DNA of 64,000 nucleotides from the NCBI RefSeq assembly GCF_014302995.1, contig NZ_CP060295.1:3401501-3465500 (forward strand), written 5' to 3'. Source of the DNA: Variovorax sp. PAMC26660 (GTDB taxonomy: Bacteria > Pseudomonadota > Gammaproteobacteria > Burkholderiales > Burkholderiaceae_C). How positions within the stretch are numbered: position 1 is the stretch's first letter; every line of letters begins with the position of its first letter. Shown here piece by piece: positions 56,053-64,000 of the stretch. The position numbers and the translations under genes were made by a program. The notes under the pieces were generated by a model. That model saw only the letters and a program-made list of their open reading frames with translations, was not told the origin of the DNA and searched no databases.

Positions 56053-56943
56053 TCAGGACGCAGCCGCGTCGCTGCTTGCGCCTGCTTCTTCGCTGGCGCC
56101 CGTTGCTGCCACCGCTGCTGCAGCAGCAACAGCCGTGGCCGCCGCATCGGCGGCCACCTGATCGCGTCGCACGCGTTCCAACGTGTGCGCCACTTCTTCC
56201 GGGTCCATCCCGTACATCTCGGCGAACTCGGCCTCGCTGCGCCCGCTGGCCGTGAAGGCGCGGAACAGCGCCTCGCGCTTGGCGACCTGGCGGCCCAGTT
56301 CGGTCACGGCTTCGTCGAGCAGGGCGTTGTTGGTTTCGTCCTGCGTGCGCACGCGTTCGGCATAGGCGTCGCGGCCCAGGCCCGAGGCTTCGATGGCCGC
56401 GATGATGCGCGTCACCACATGGGGGCGCAGGTCTTCGTTCGAGCGGGCCTGGCGGCGCTTGAACACTTCGAGGATGGCGTGATGCACATGCTCGGGTGCC
56501 ACGGGCTCTACCGGCACGCCCTGCAGGTCGTGGCGTTGATGGCCGGCGGCCACTGCTTCGAGGTAGCGGGTGGAGCGGGCGTGCAGGCCCAGCGCGACCT
56601 TCAGGTCTTCCTTCTTGAAGTCGTCGGGATGCTGTGCCAGCAGGTCCTGGTACACACCGAGCTTGAGCGGAAGGAAGTGCGCGCCGAACATCTTCGGGTA
56701 CAGCGCGAACAGCTTCTCGAGCGCAGGGTGGACCTTGCGCGACGGGCGTTGTTGCTGCTGTTGTCCCTGCGGCTGCTTGGCCTTCTGCTGCTGGCGTTGC
56801 TGGCCGTTGCGCGGCGCGCGGCCCTTGCCGCCGCGCGGCTGTTGTTGCTGCTGCTGCTCTTGCTGTTGCGGTGCAGTGCTGCCCGTGTCTTCCGTGACTT
56901 CGCGGACTTCCTGGGTTTCTTGGGGCGTGGCGGTATCGGTCAT
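56053..56943 (-). CDS. ProQ/FinO-domain RNA-binding protein
   Basis: 296 residues. A disordered, glutamine-rich N-terminus (about 24-68, runs of Q with basic patches) precedes the ProQ/FinO domain (about 70-180: LEKLFALYPKMFGAHFLPLKLGVYQDLL, ALGLHARSTRYLEAV). A helical C-terminal part ends in an Ala-rich tail. Such proteins bind structured small RNAs and mRNA 3' ends globally; the many strong hairpins in this window are the kind of ligand they favour (inference). Confidence 0.9.
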   Translation of the reverse strand: MTDTATPQETQEVREVTEDTGSTAPQQQEQQQQQQPRGGKGRAPRNGQQRQQQKAKQPQGQQQQQRPSRKVHPALEKLFALYPKMFGAHFLPLKLGVYQDLLAQHPDDFKKEDLKVALGLHARSTRYLEAVAAGHQRHDLQGVPVEPVAPEHVHHAILEVFKRRQARSNEDLRPHVVTRIIAAIEASGLGRDAYAERVRTQDETNNALLDEAVTELGRQVAKREALFRAFTASGRSEAEFAEMYGMDPEEVAHTLERVRRDQVAADAAATAVAAAAAVAATGASEEAGASSDAAAS

Positions 56944-56996
56944 CGATCGGAGTGTGTCAGGTTGGCGGCAAGCAAAAAAAGGAGGGGTTCCGGCGC

Positions 56997-57626
56997 TCAG
57001 CGCGGGCGGAACATCTTGAACATATTGTCGGGGCTGATCTCGAAGTAGTCGGCCGGGCCGCCGCCGCGCAGGATGGGTTGCGCAGCGGCAGTGTCGTAGA
57101 TGCCGTCTTTCAGCAGGTGGCGTGCGATGTGCACGCCCACCACTTCACCGAGGATCAGCCAGGTTTGCACGGGTGCGCCGTCGAGGCCCTCGAGCTGCAG
57201 CAGCTGTGTCAGCCGGCACTCGAAGGACACCGGGCTCTGGGCCACGCGCGGGACTGCGATGCGCTGCGACGCCACGGGCGTGAGGCCCGCAAGCTCGAAC
57301 TCGTTCACCTCGGGCGGCACGGCCGCGCACGACCGGTTCATCTGTTCGGCCAGCGGGCGCGTGGCCAGGTTCCAGCCGAACTCCCGCGTCTGGCGGATGT
57401 TGTGCAGGCTGTCCTTCGCGCCGATGCTGGCGAAGCCGACGATCGGCGGCGTGTAGTTGAAGGCGTTGAAAAAGCTGTAGGGCGCCAGGTTGAGCACGCC
57501 GTGCGCGTCCTGCGACGAGATCCAGCCGATCGGCCGCGGCCCGACCATCGCATTGAACGGGTCATGCGGCAGGCCGTGGCCCTTGGCGGGCTCGTAGAAG
57601 TGGAAGTCGGTGGTGGTGTCGGACAT
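56997..57626 (-). CDS. flavin reductase-like FMN-binding protein
   Basis: 209 residues of the flavin-reductase-like (FMN-binding split barrel) family. Landmarks: NAMVGPRPIGWISSQD (about 25-40), NLAPYSFFNAFNYTPPIVGFAS (about 46-67; FMN site) and SPVSFECRLTQLLQLEG. It reduces flavin or serves a monooxygenase; no partner enzyme is close. Confidence 0.87.
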   Translation of the reverse strand: MSDTTTDFHFYEPAKGHGLPHDPFNAMVGPRPIGWISSQDAHGVLNLAPYSFFNAFNYTPPIVGFASIGAKDSLHNIRQTREFGWNLATRPLAEQMNRSCAAVPPEVNEFELAGLTPVASQRIAVPRVAQSPVSFECRLTQLLQLEGLDGAPVQTWLILGEVVGVHIARHLLKDGIYDTAAAQPILRGGGPADYFEISPDNMFKMFRPR

Positions 57627-57651
57627 GGGGTGGTGAGCATGCGCCTTCGCG

Positions 57652-58341
57652 TCAGTGCTTGTCGTCCTCTTTCACTGCATGGCGACGGGTGCTGGTTTTC
57701 CAGCGGCCGTTCACGAGCCGGCCTTCGGTGACGTCCATGTGCTCGCCATCGGCCGTCATCGCTTCTTCCCGGGTGAAGACCTTCTGCAGGCCGACTTTGG
57801 GAACCACCGCGTACTGGGTGGTCAGGTGCCAGCAGCAGCCGGACTTCTCAAGGGTTTCGAGGCGCTTGCGTCGGTGGTCGACCTGGAACATGCCCAGTGT
57901 CGACGTGGCCAGCCCGGTCAGCTCCGCGCTCGGCACGAAGGCCTTGCGCGTGCGGTTGTAGACGTACACGTCGTACGACGGGCCGCCGTAGCTGCTGTTG
58001 TTGCCGTTGCGGATCGCCAGGTCGTCCTGCCCGTCGAAGTTGAAGTCGTCGACGATCAGCGCGCTCTGGTCGCTGTAGAGCTGCGTGACGTTGACGGCCG
58101 GGCGGCCTTTCTTGTCCAGCAGGATGCTCATGTCGTCGCTCTGGAAGCGCTGGACCGTGGCCCGCGTCTTCGCGTCGATCAGCTCGATGGTGGCCGGGCC
58201 CGAACACTGGCCGTCGTCGCAGTGGGCGACGACGATGCGCGCGGCGTAGGCCGGCGACAGCTTCGGAATGACGAACTCGGCGGCCATGGCAAGGCCCGGG
58301 CCGAGCAGCGCCGCGAGCAGGAGCGCGTGGCGCGTCTTCAT
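57652..58341 (-). CDS. XAC2610-like secreted protein
   Basis: 229 residues from the ATG at 58341, with a signal peptide (hydrophobic core at about 5-20, ending AMAAE). Contains DDFNFDGQDDLAIRNGNN, a calcium-loop/FG-GAP-like motif, followed by YDVYVYNRTRKAF, the signature of the XAC2610 family. In Xanthomonas that protein is the periplasmic immunity factor for a lysozyme-like T4SS effector; no effector gene is here. The start overlaps the stop of the yhhQ-like gene by ATGA. Confidence 0.7.
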   Translation of the reverse strand: MKTRHALLLAALLGPGLAMAAEFVIPKLSPAYAARIVVAHCDDGQCSGPATIELIDAKTRATVQRFQSDDMSILLDKKGRPAVNVTQLYSDQSALIVDDFNFDGQDDLAIRNGNNSSYGGPSYDVYVYNRTRKAFVPSAELTGLATSTLGMFQVDHRRKRLETLEKSGCCWHLTTQYAVVPKVGLQKVFTREEAMTADGEHMDVTEGRLVNGRWKTSTRRHAVKEDDKH

Positions 58342-58904
58342 CCGGCGTTGGCGGCGGTGCGCGTGGCTTGCCGTCCGATCAGCAAGCGGAACGGCAGCAG
58401 CATCAGCACGCCGACACCGAGCTTCACGCCGAGGTCGCCCAGCGCCCAGGTGAGCCACGGGCCGTCGGTGCCCGCGAAGGCGATGCCCCAGAACACGATG
58501 CTGTCGAGCACGGCCGCGATCACGGTGGCGACCAGCGGCGCACGCCACCAGAGGCCACGGCGCAGGCGGTCGAACACGCCGATGTTGAGCAGTTGCGAGG
58601 CGATGAAGGCCAGCCCGGAAGCAGCCGCGATGCGCGCCGGTGCGAGCAGCAGCGACACCACCACGGCCACCGCAAAGCCTACCCACGCGACGCGCCGCGC
58701 CATGCCGGGACCGAAGCGCCGGTTGACGAGGTCGCTCACGAGGTAGGCCACCGGGTAGGTGAAGGCGCCCCAGGTCAGCCAGTCGTTGATGGCGAACTGC
58801 ACGAGGATGTTGGACGCCAGCACCACGGCCGCCATTGCCAGTGTGGCAATGGTGAGCTGGCCGGCGGTGGGGCGCGCGAAATGCAGTGCAGAAGAAGTCG
58901 TCAT
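58338..58904 (-). CDS. queuosine precursor transporter (YhhQ/VUT family)
   Basis: 188 residues with six transmembrane segments. The family motif LTWGAFTYPVAYLVSDLVNR (about 43-62) and the helices around GLAFIASQLLNIGVFDRLR are present. Imports the 7-cyano-7-deazaguanine-type queuosine precursor across the inner membrane. ATGA overlap with the XAC2610-like gene downstream. Confidence 0.88.
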   Translation of the reverse strand: MTTSSALHFARPTAGQLTIATLAMAAVVLASNILVQFAINDWLTWGAFTYPVAYLVSDLVNRRFGPGMARRVAWVGFAVAVVVSLLLAPARIAAASGLAFIASQLLNIGVFDRLRRGLWWRAPLVATVIAAVLDSIVFWGIAFAGTDGPWLTWALGDLGVKLGVGVLMLLPFRLLIGRQATRTAANAG

Positions 58905-58912
58905 GGTCTGCT

Positions 58913-60586
58913 TCAGGCGGTGCGTGCCTGTTCAGCTTCGGCCAGCACGCCATGCGCCACGGCCTCGGCCACCTTGATGCCGTCGACGCCGGCCGAGAGA
59001 ATGCCGCCCGCGTAGCTCGCGCCTTCGCCGGCGGGGTACAGGCCGCGCACGTTGAGGCTCTGGAAGTCGTCGCCGCGCGTGATGCGGATGGGCGACGAGG
59101 TGCGCGTTTCAACGCCTGTGAGCACGGCGTCGTGCAGGTCGAAGCCCTTGATCTTGCGGCCGAAGGCGGGGAAGGCCTCGCGCATGGCCTCGATGGCATA
59201 GGCGGGCAGGGCCTGGTGCAGATCGGTCGGCGTCACGCCGGGCTTGTACGACGGCGTCACGCTGCCGAGGGCGGTCGATGGCTTGCCGGCGATGAAGTCG
59301 CCGACGAGCTGGCCGGGTGCGTGGTAGTTGCTGCCGCCCAGCACATAGGCGTTGGATTCGAGCTGGCGCTGAAGTGCGATGCCCGCGAGCGCGTCGCCAG
59401 TGGCATTGGATTCCCATCCTGGGAAGTCCTTCGGGTCGATGCCCACCACGATGCCCGCATTGGCGTTGCGCTCGTTGCGCGAATACTGGCTCATGCCATT
59501 GGTGACCACGCGTCCCGGCTCGCTGGTGGCTGCGACCACGGTGCCGCCGGGGCACATGCAAAAGCTGTAGACCGAGCGGCCGTTGCTCGCGTGGTGCACC
59601 AGCTTGTAGTCGGCCGCGCCCAGCAGCGGGTGGCCCGCATGGCGGCCCCAGCGCGCGCGGTCGATCAGGCCCTGCGGGTGCTCCACGCGAAAGCCGATGG
59701 AAAAGGGCTTGGCCTCGATGTGCACGCCGCGCGCATGCAGCATCTCGAAGGTGTCGCGCGAACTGTGGCCCAGCGCCATCACGACGTGGTCGGCGCGCAG
59801 ATCGCTGCTGGTGCCGGTGGTCTGGTCGAGCACCGTGAGGCCACGCAGGTGTTTGCCGGTGGGGCCGTCTTCGATGTGCACGTCGGTCACGCGCTGCTCG
59901 AAACGGATCTCGCCGCCGAGCGCCACGATCTGCTCGCGGATGTTCTCGACCACCTTCACCAGCTTGAAGGTGCCGATGTGCGGATGCGCGACGTACAGGA
60001 TTTCAGGCGGTGCGCCGGCCTTCACGAACTCTTCCATCACCTTGCGGCCGAGGAAGCGCGGGTCCTTGATCTGGCTGTAGAGCTTGCCGTCCGAGAAGGT
60101 GCCGGCGCCGCCTTCGCCGAACTGCACGTTCGACTCGGGGTTGAGCACGCTCTTGCGCCACAGGCCCCAGGTGTCGCGGGTGCGCTGGCGCACGGTCTTG
60201 CCGCGTTCGAGCACGATGGGTTTGAACCCCATCTTCGCCAGCATCAGCGCCGCGAAGATGCCGCAGGGGCCGAAGCCGATCACCACCGGCCGCGCCGTGC
60301 CTTCGGCTGCATTGGCCGGCGGCACATAGACCATGTTCGGCGCGGGCTGGATGTGCGGATGGCCGGCGTGCTTGGCGAGCAGCGCGGCTTCGAGCGCGGC
60401 ATCGGCCAACTGCACGTCGCAGATGTAGACCGTGAGCAGGTCGACCTTGCGCGCGTCGAAGCTGCGCTTGAAGACGGTGTGGGAGGCGATCGCGTCGAGC
60501 GGGACGTCCAGCGTCCTGGCGATCAGTGCGGCCAGCGCCTCGGGGGCGTGGTCCAGGGGGAGTTTGAGTTCAGAGATTCGCAACAT
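58913..60586 (-). CDS. FAD-dependent oxidoreductase (COG2509-like)
   Basis: 557 residues. The N-terminal ~95 residues form a small lead domain; the dinucleotide motif VVIGFGPCGIFAAL is at about 101-114; NVQFGEGGAGTFSDGKL marks the family; ALGHSSRDTFEM and the C-terminal NVRGLYPAGEGASYAGGI close the FAD site. This is the uncharacterised COG2509 'FAD-dependent dehydrogenase' group. Substrate unknown. Alone on its strand between cysK and the yhhQ-like gene. Confidence 0.85.
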   Translation of the reverse strand: MLRISELKLPLDHAPEALAALIARTLDVPLDAIASHTVFKRSFDARKVDLLTVYICDVQLADAALEAALLAKHAGHPHIQPAPNMVYVPPANAAEGTARPVVIGFGPCGIFAALMLAKMGFKPIVLERGKTVRQRTRDTWGLWRKSVLNPESNVQFGEGGAGTFSDGKLYSQIKDPRFLGRKVMEEFVKAGAPPEILYVAHPHIGTFKLVKVVENIREQIVALGGEIRFEQRVTDVHIEDGPTGKHLRGLTVLDQTTGTSSDLRADHVVMALGHSSRDTFEMLHARGVHIEAKPFSIGFRVEHPQGLIDRARWGRHAGHPLLGAADYKLVHHASNGRSVYSFCMCPGGTVVAATSEPGRVVTNGMSQYSRNERNANAGIVVGIDPKDFPGWESNATGDALAGIALQRQLESNAYVLGGSNYHAPGQLVGDFIAGKPSTALGSVTPSYKPGVTPTDLHQALPAYAIEAMREAFPAFGRKIKGFDLHDAVLTGVETRTSSPIRITRGDDFQSLNVRGLYPAGEGASYAGGILSAGVDGIKVAEAVAHGVLAEAEQARTA

Positions 60587-60670
60587 GTCGGTGGCTTGTG
60601 GTTATCAAGCAGACCGGGGATTTTACGCGCCGTGGCGCTATGAAAGAGATAGCTGGCGCGTCGCCGGAAA

Positions 60671-61591
60671 TCAGGCCGGAAGGAAGCCTTCGACCGACAG
60701 ATAGCGCTCGCCGGTGTCGTAGTTGAAGCCCAGCACCACCGCGTCGGGTGCCAGCGAGGGCAGCTTCTGCGCGATGGCCGCGAGCGTGGCGCCCGACGAA
60801 ATGCCGACCAGCATGCCTTCCTCGCGCGCGCAGCGGCGGGCCATTTCGCGGGCCGGTTCGGCGTCGACCTGCAGCACGCCGTCGAGCAGCGAGGTGTCCA
60901 GGTTCTTCGGAATGAAGCCCGCGCCGATGCCCTGGATCGGGTGCGGTGCCGGCGCGCCGCCCGAGATCACCGGCGAAGCGACGGGCTCGACCGCGAAGAC
61001 CTGCAGCTTCGGCCACTTCTTCTTGAGCACTCGCGCCACGCCCGTGATGTGGCCACCGGTGCCCACGCCGGTGATCAGCACGTCGATGCCGTCGGGGAAG
61101 TCGGCCGCGATTTCCTCGGCCGTGGTGCGCACGTGCACGTCGATATTGGCCGGGTTGTTGAACTGCTGCGGCATCCACGCACCGGGCGTGCCGGCGACGA
61201 TTTCCTCGGCGCGGGCGATGGAAGCTTTCATGCCACCGGCGCGCGGTGTCAGGTCGAAGGTGGCGCCGTAGGCCAGCATCAGGCGGCGGCGCTCGATCGA
61301 CATGCTGTCGGGCATCACCAGGATCAGTTTGTAGCCCTTGACGGCCGCCACCATGGCCAGGCCGATGCCGGTGTTGCCCGACGTGGGCTCGACGATGGTG
61401 CCGCCGGGCTTGAGCGCGCCGCTCTTCTCGGCGTCTTCCACCATCGACAGCGCGATGCGGTCCTTGATCGAGCCGCCCGGGTTGGCGCGCTCGGACTTGA
61501 TCCAGACCTGCTGCTTCGCATTGCCGAACAGGCGGTTGATGCGGATGTGCGGCGTGTTGCCGATGGTCTGGAGGATGTTCTGGGCCTTCAT
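60671..61591 (-). CDS. cysK: cysteine synthase
   Basis: 306 residues from the ATG at 61591. PLP lysine K43 in NPGGSIKDR, substrate loop TSGNTG at 70-75, PLP-phosphate loop [10 protein letters not shown] (about 177-186), and the [12 protein letters not shown] segment near 225 typical of the CysK branch. Makes L-cysteine from O-acetylserine and sulfide. Its gene is followed by a DNA region reading away toward msrB, both for sulfur amino acid metabolism or repair. Confidence 0.93.
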   Translation of the reverse strand: MKAQNILQTIGNTPHIRINRLFGNAKQQVWIKSERANPGGSIKDRIALSMVEDAEKSGALKPGGTIVEPTSGNTGIGLAMVAAVKGYKLILVMPDSMSIERRRLMLAYGATFDLTPRAGGMKASIARAEEIVAGTPGAWMPQQFNNPANIDVHVRTTAEEIAADFPDGIDVLITGVGTGGHITGVARVLKKKWPKLQVFAVEPVASPVISGGAPAPHPIQGIGAGFIPKNLDTSLLDGVLQVDAEPAREMARRCAREEGMLVGISSGATLAAIAQKLPSLAPDAVVLGFNYDTGERYLSVEGFLPA

Positions 61592-61657
61592 GGAGTCTCC
61601 TTGGGTCAATGCGTTTGTCGGACGGACAGCGCGCATTGTGAGACTTGCCCGCGACCC

Positions 61658-62170
61658 TTATGCCGACCCGGGCGAGAACTTCATCGCCACGCCGTTCATG
61701 CAGTAGCGCAGCCCGGTGGGCTTGGGGCCGTCGTCGAACACATGGCCCAGGTGGCCGCCGCAGCGGCGGCAGTGCACTTCGGTGCGGGTCATGCCGAAGG
61801 TCGTGTCCTGGTGCTCGCCCACGGCGTTGTCCAGCGGCTGCCAGAAGCTGGGCCAGCCGGTCTTGCTGTCGAACTTGGTCTTGGATGAGAACAGGTCGAG
61901 CGCGCAACCTGCACAGCTGAAACGGCCGGCACGGTGCTCGTCGTTGAGCGGGCTCGTGTAGGGCCGCTCGGTGCCTTCCTGCCGCAGCACCGCGAACTGG
62001 TTGGCGTCGAGCAGCTTGCGCCACTCCGCCTCGGTGTGCGCGACCTCGAATTTCGCGGTTTCCGCCGCTTGCGCCGGCCGCACGCCCCAACCGAAGGCGT
62101 GGGCGATGGCCAGCCCCAGGGTCGAGGTTCCGGCCGCGATGGCAAGGCGGCGTCCAGTGTTGTGTGTCAT
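61658..62170 (-). CDS. msrB: peptide-methionine (R)-S-oxide reductase, exported
   Basis: 170 residues from the ATG at 62170. An N-terminal RR-containing signal (GRRLAIAAG..LGLAIAHAFGWG, about 6-35, possibly Tat) precedes the MsrB domain. Zinc cysteines C86/C89 and C134/C137 and the catalytic C157 in RYCMNG are all present. Repairs methionine-R-sulfoxide in envelope proteins. Confidence 0.92.
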   Translation of the reverse strand: MTHNTGRRLAIAAGTSTLGLAIAHAFGWGVRPAQAAETAKFEVAHTEAEWRKLLDANQFAVLRQEGTERPYTSPLNDEHRAGRFSCAGCALDLFSSKTKFDSKTGWPSFWQPLDNAVGEHQDTTFGMTRTEVHCRRCGGHLGHVFDDGPKPTGLRYCMNGVAMKFSPGSA

Positions 62171-62198
62171 GACGGGTCTCCGGCAGGGGTTGGGCGGA

Positions 62199-62214
62199 AT
62201 ATCGCTTTCGATAT
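62199..62214. promoter_or_regulatory. inverted repeat upstream of msrB
   Basis: ATATCG-CTTT-CGATAT, perfect 6-bp arms, 29 bases upstream of the msrB start in the divergent region with the lipoprotein gene. A dyad of this kind is a candidate repressor site; no regulator is next to it. Confidence 0.35.
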
Positions 62215-62383
62215 GCTCATGTGAATACAACGATGTACATTCGCCCGTTGATTGCAAGAGGGCATTCAAGGGCCGACGGCGACGTTGCCTCCCTTAGTTC
62301 GGACGAACGAGGTGCCGGGTTACAGCGGACGGAACGACATTCGCTATGTCGGAAAAAACACATCGAAGACGGAGACTTGAGAT

Positions 62384-63421
62384 ATGCGTTGGTCCAAAGG
62401 ATGGGTGTCGGGTGTTGCTGCGCTCGTGCTCGCGGGTTGTGGCGGAGGAGGGGATGGCGACGGTGTTTTCTTCCCTCTCGTTCCACCGCCGCCGTCGCCC
62501 TCGGCCCCACCACCTTCGCCACCGCCGCCTCCCCCGCCACCGGCGCCGGCCCTGCAGTTGGGCGGCGCCATCGACCTCCCGGCGGCCCTGACCGAGGCAG
62601 ATCTCGCGGCGCGCGCCGCCGTCACCCAGACGGTCAGCTTCTCCAGCGGCAGCGGCCCCCAGACGCACATCTACACCGGCACCAGCCTCTGGTCGCTGCT
62701 GAGCGATGCCGGCATCCAGGTCGACGGCACACGCAAGAACGACGCGCTGAGCCGCTACCTGCTGGCGACGGGCGCCGATGGCTACAAGGTGGTCTTCGCG
62801 CTGGGCGAACTGAACCCTGACTTCGGCAACAAGCAGGGCGCGATCGCCTACGCCGAGACCACGGCGGGCGTCTCCGCGCCGCTGGGTGCGACCGATGGGC
62901 CATTCCGCGTGACGGCGCCGGGCGACGTGAAGGGCGGGCGCTATGTGTCGAACCTGACGCGGCTCGATGTGGTGGCGGCACCGGCGACGGCGGCCGGCAT
63001 TGGCGGCGGCGTTTCGACCTCGTTCGCCATCTCGGGCAAGGTCGCCACGCCGATGAGCTTCGACCTGAATGCGCTCAAGAGCCTGACGCCGACGTCCGAC
63101 CTGACCATCGGCGGCAACACCTACACGGGCATCCCTCTCTGGACGCTGCTGAACAAGGCGGGCCTGCCCGCGACGCCGAAGAACGTCACGCTCGGCATGT
63201 ACGCCGTCGCAACCGGCAGCGACGGCTACCGGGCCACGCTGTCGCTGGGCGAGGTCGATCCGAACTTCGGCGCCAAGGGCGCGCTGGTCGCATACCGGAT
63301 GAATGGCACGGACCTGACTACCGCCGGCTTCGCGCGCCTCGTGGTGCCGGGCGAGGTGAAGCAGAGCCGTTCGGTGTCGAACCTCATTGCCATCGAGGTG
63401 TTTGTGGCGGGTACGCCGTAG
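62384..63421 (+). CDS. lipoprotein with duplicated molybdopterin-oxidoreductase-like domain
   Basis: 345 residues. Lipobox LVLAGC (C19), then a proline-rich spacer (about 31-56, PPPPSPS and PPPPPPPP runs). Two similar copies follow, about 60-197 and 212-341, sharing Y-T-G-(T/I)-(S/P)-L-W-(S/T)-L-L, AT-G-(A/S)-DGY, L-G-E-(L/V)-(N/D)-P-(D/N)-F-G and the closing VSNL block. The pattern resembles the sulfite-oxidase-like (OxMoCo) domain, but the usual cofactor cysteine is absent in both copies, so a binding rather than catalytic role is likely. Confidence 0.7.
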   Translation: MRWSKGWVSGVAALVLAGCGGGGDGDGVFFPLVPPPPSPSAPPPSPPPPPPPPAPALQLGGAIDLPAALTEADLAARAAVTQTVSFSSGSGPQTHIYTGTSLWSLLSDAGIQVDGTRKNDALSRYLLATGADGYKVVFALGELNPDFGNKQGAIAYAETTAGVSAPLGATDGPFRVTAPGDVKGGRYVSNLTRLDVVAAPATAAGIGGGVSTSFAISGKVATPMSFDLNALKSLTPTSDLTIGGNTYTGIPLWTLLNKAGLPATPKNVTLGMYAVATGSDGYRATLSLGEVDPNFGAKGALVAYRMNGTDLTTAGFARLVVPGEVKQSRSVSNLIAIEVFVAGTP

Positions 63422-63425
63422 CGCA

Positions 63426-64000
63426 TCAGGACCCGGCCATCGCCCGGCCGCCTCGCAGCGGCGCCTTCCACAGTTCGGCCAGCAACACGCCGGCCACCGT
63501 CAGCACACCGCCGACCGCGTGGTACGCCGCGAGCGATTCACCGATCACGAAAGCCGCGATCAGTGCGGTGAACAGCGGGATCAGGTTGAAGAACATGCTC
63601 GCGCGGCTCGGGCCGATGTGCGCCACCGTGTGCATCCACACCAGTGGCGCGAGCATCGAGGCGCCCAGGCCGGCGAAGGCGATCAACGGCAGGTTGGCCG
63701 CCGACAGGCCCATCTTCGGCGTGAGCAGGTACAGCGGCAGCAACGCCACCACGGCCACCACGATCTGCAGGTAGAGCAACTGCAGGGCCGGCACGTTCTT
63801 CATGCCCCAGCGCTTGAGCAGGATCACGTAGATGGCATAGGCCAGCATGGCCAGCAGCATCAGGCCGTCGCCCATGTTGGCGCCGCTCTTGAGCAGCGTG
63901 CCGAGGTCGCCCGACGACACCACCACCAGCACGCCCGCGATCGACACCAGCGAGCCCGCCACCGCGCCGGCCGTGAGCCGCTGGCCCAGCAGCAGGATCG
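63426..64000 (-). CDS. EamA/DMT-family transporter (partial at window end)
   Basis: The frame is open to base 64000, so the N-terminus is outside the window; about 191 residues are seen. They form the second half of a drug/metabolite (EamA) exporter: helices include VAGSLVSIAGVLVVV and LLAMLAYAIYVILLKRWG, ending with VGGVLTVAGVLLAELW. Exports small metabolites or drugs; substrate unknown. Four bases after the lipoprotein stop, convergent. Confidence 0.85.
   Translation of the reverse strand, partial: ILLLGQRLTAGAVAGSLVSIAGVLVVVSSGDLGTLLKSGANMGDGLMLLAMLAYAIYVILLKRWGMKNVPALQLLYLQIVVAVVALLPLYLLTPKMGLSAANLPLIAFAGLGASMLAPLVWMHTVAHIGPSRASMFFNLIPLFTALIAAFVIGESLAAYHAVGGVLTVAGVLLAELWKAPLRGGRAMAGS

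Overview
The window is GC-rich (about two thirds G+C by eye) bacterial chromosome, densely coding, with many 4-bp ATGA gene overlaps. Orphan Bug/TctC-type receptors, TRAP and glutamate/aspartate ABC transporters, a pim-like beta-oxidation operon and the overall gene style point to Burkholderiales, family Comamonadaceae, most like Variovorax. This assignment is inferred from gene content; no rRNA or tRNA gene is visible.

Layout. 1-5.4 kb: the end of an ABC exporter, a 2-hydroxyacid dehydrogenase, an amidase divergent from a LysR regulator, and aspA (aspartate ammonia-lyase), which has a terminator-like hairpin in its leader. 5.5-8.7 kb: a gltIJKL-type aspartate/glutamate ABC importer, functionally paired with aspA. 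8.8-13.5 kb: a Rap1a/Tai-like small secreted protein, a small membrane protein, a nucleoside hydrolase, a dienelactone hydrolase/tautomerase pair and a divergent AraC-type regulator. 13.5-16.9 kb: a TRAP transporter (dctQ-dctM-dctP) interrupted by a 250-bp palindromic repeat. 17.1-25.3 kb: a five-gene overlapping defence operon, hsdR-hsdS-prrC-rhuM-hsdM, i.e. a type I restriction-modification system carrying a PrrC anticodon nuclease and a RhuM-family protein, with visibly lower GC in the hsdS part. 25.3-26.4 kb: a gene-poor junction with one small gene, a strong hairpin and a decayed half copy of the palindromic repeat.

26.4-41.0 kb: one long minus-strand catabolic block. In transcription order it encodes a fused hydratase/dehydrogenase, thiolase, two acyl-CoA dehydrogenases (large and small, PimC/PimD-like), an isomerase-like crotonase, a CaiB-type CoA-transferase, a Bug receptor, an acyl-CoA synthetase, a second Bug receptor, EtfB, EtfA and a nitronate-monooxygenase-like flavoprotein. 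A divergent LysR gene and a perfect TTGACAG-A-CTGTCAA palindrome lie at its head. It looks like a dicarboxylate (pimelate/adipate type) activation and beta-oxidation pathway with its own electron carrier.

42-52 kb: envelope and signalling genes (a lipoprotein, a diguanylate cyclase with two PAS-like repeats, a YbhB-like lipoprotein, a Rieske protein, an alginate-export-like porin, a papain-like peptidase with a peptidoglycan-binding domain), then a coupled chain of ECF sigma factor, pyrC, NYN-LOTUS protein and DUF3025 protein. 52.3-52.5 kb: the second full copy of the palindromic repeat. 52.6-64 kb: an IgaA-like membrane protein, htpX with a sigma-32-like promoter, a ProQ/FinO-domain protein, flavin reductase, an XAC2610-like protein, a YhhQ-like transporter, a flavoprotein, cysK, msrB, a lipoprotein with a duplicated domain, and the start of a DMT-family exporter.

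The most notable items are the PrrC/RhuM-armed type I system and the palindromic repeat family, whose conserved loop core sits on several different, still complementary, stems.
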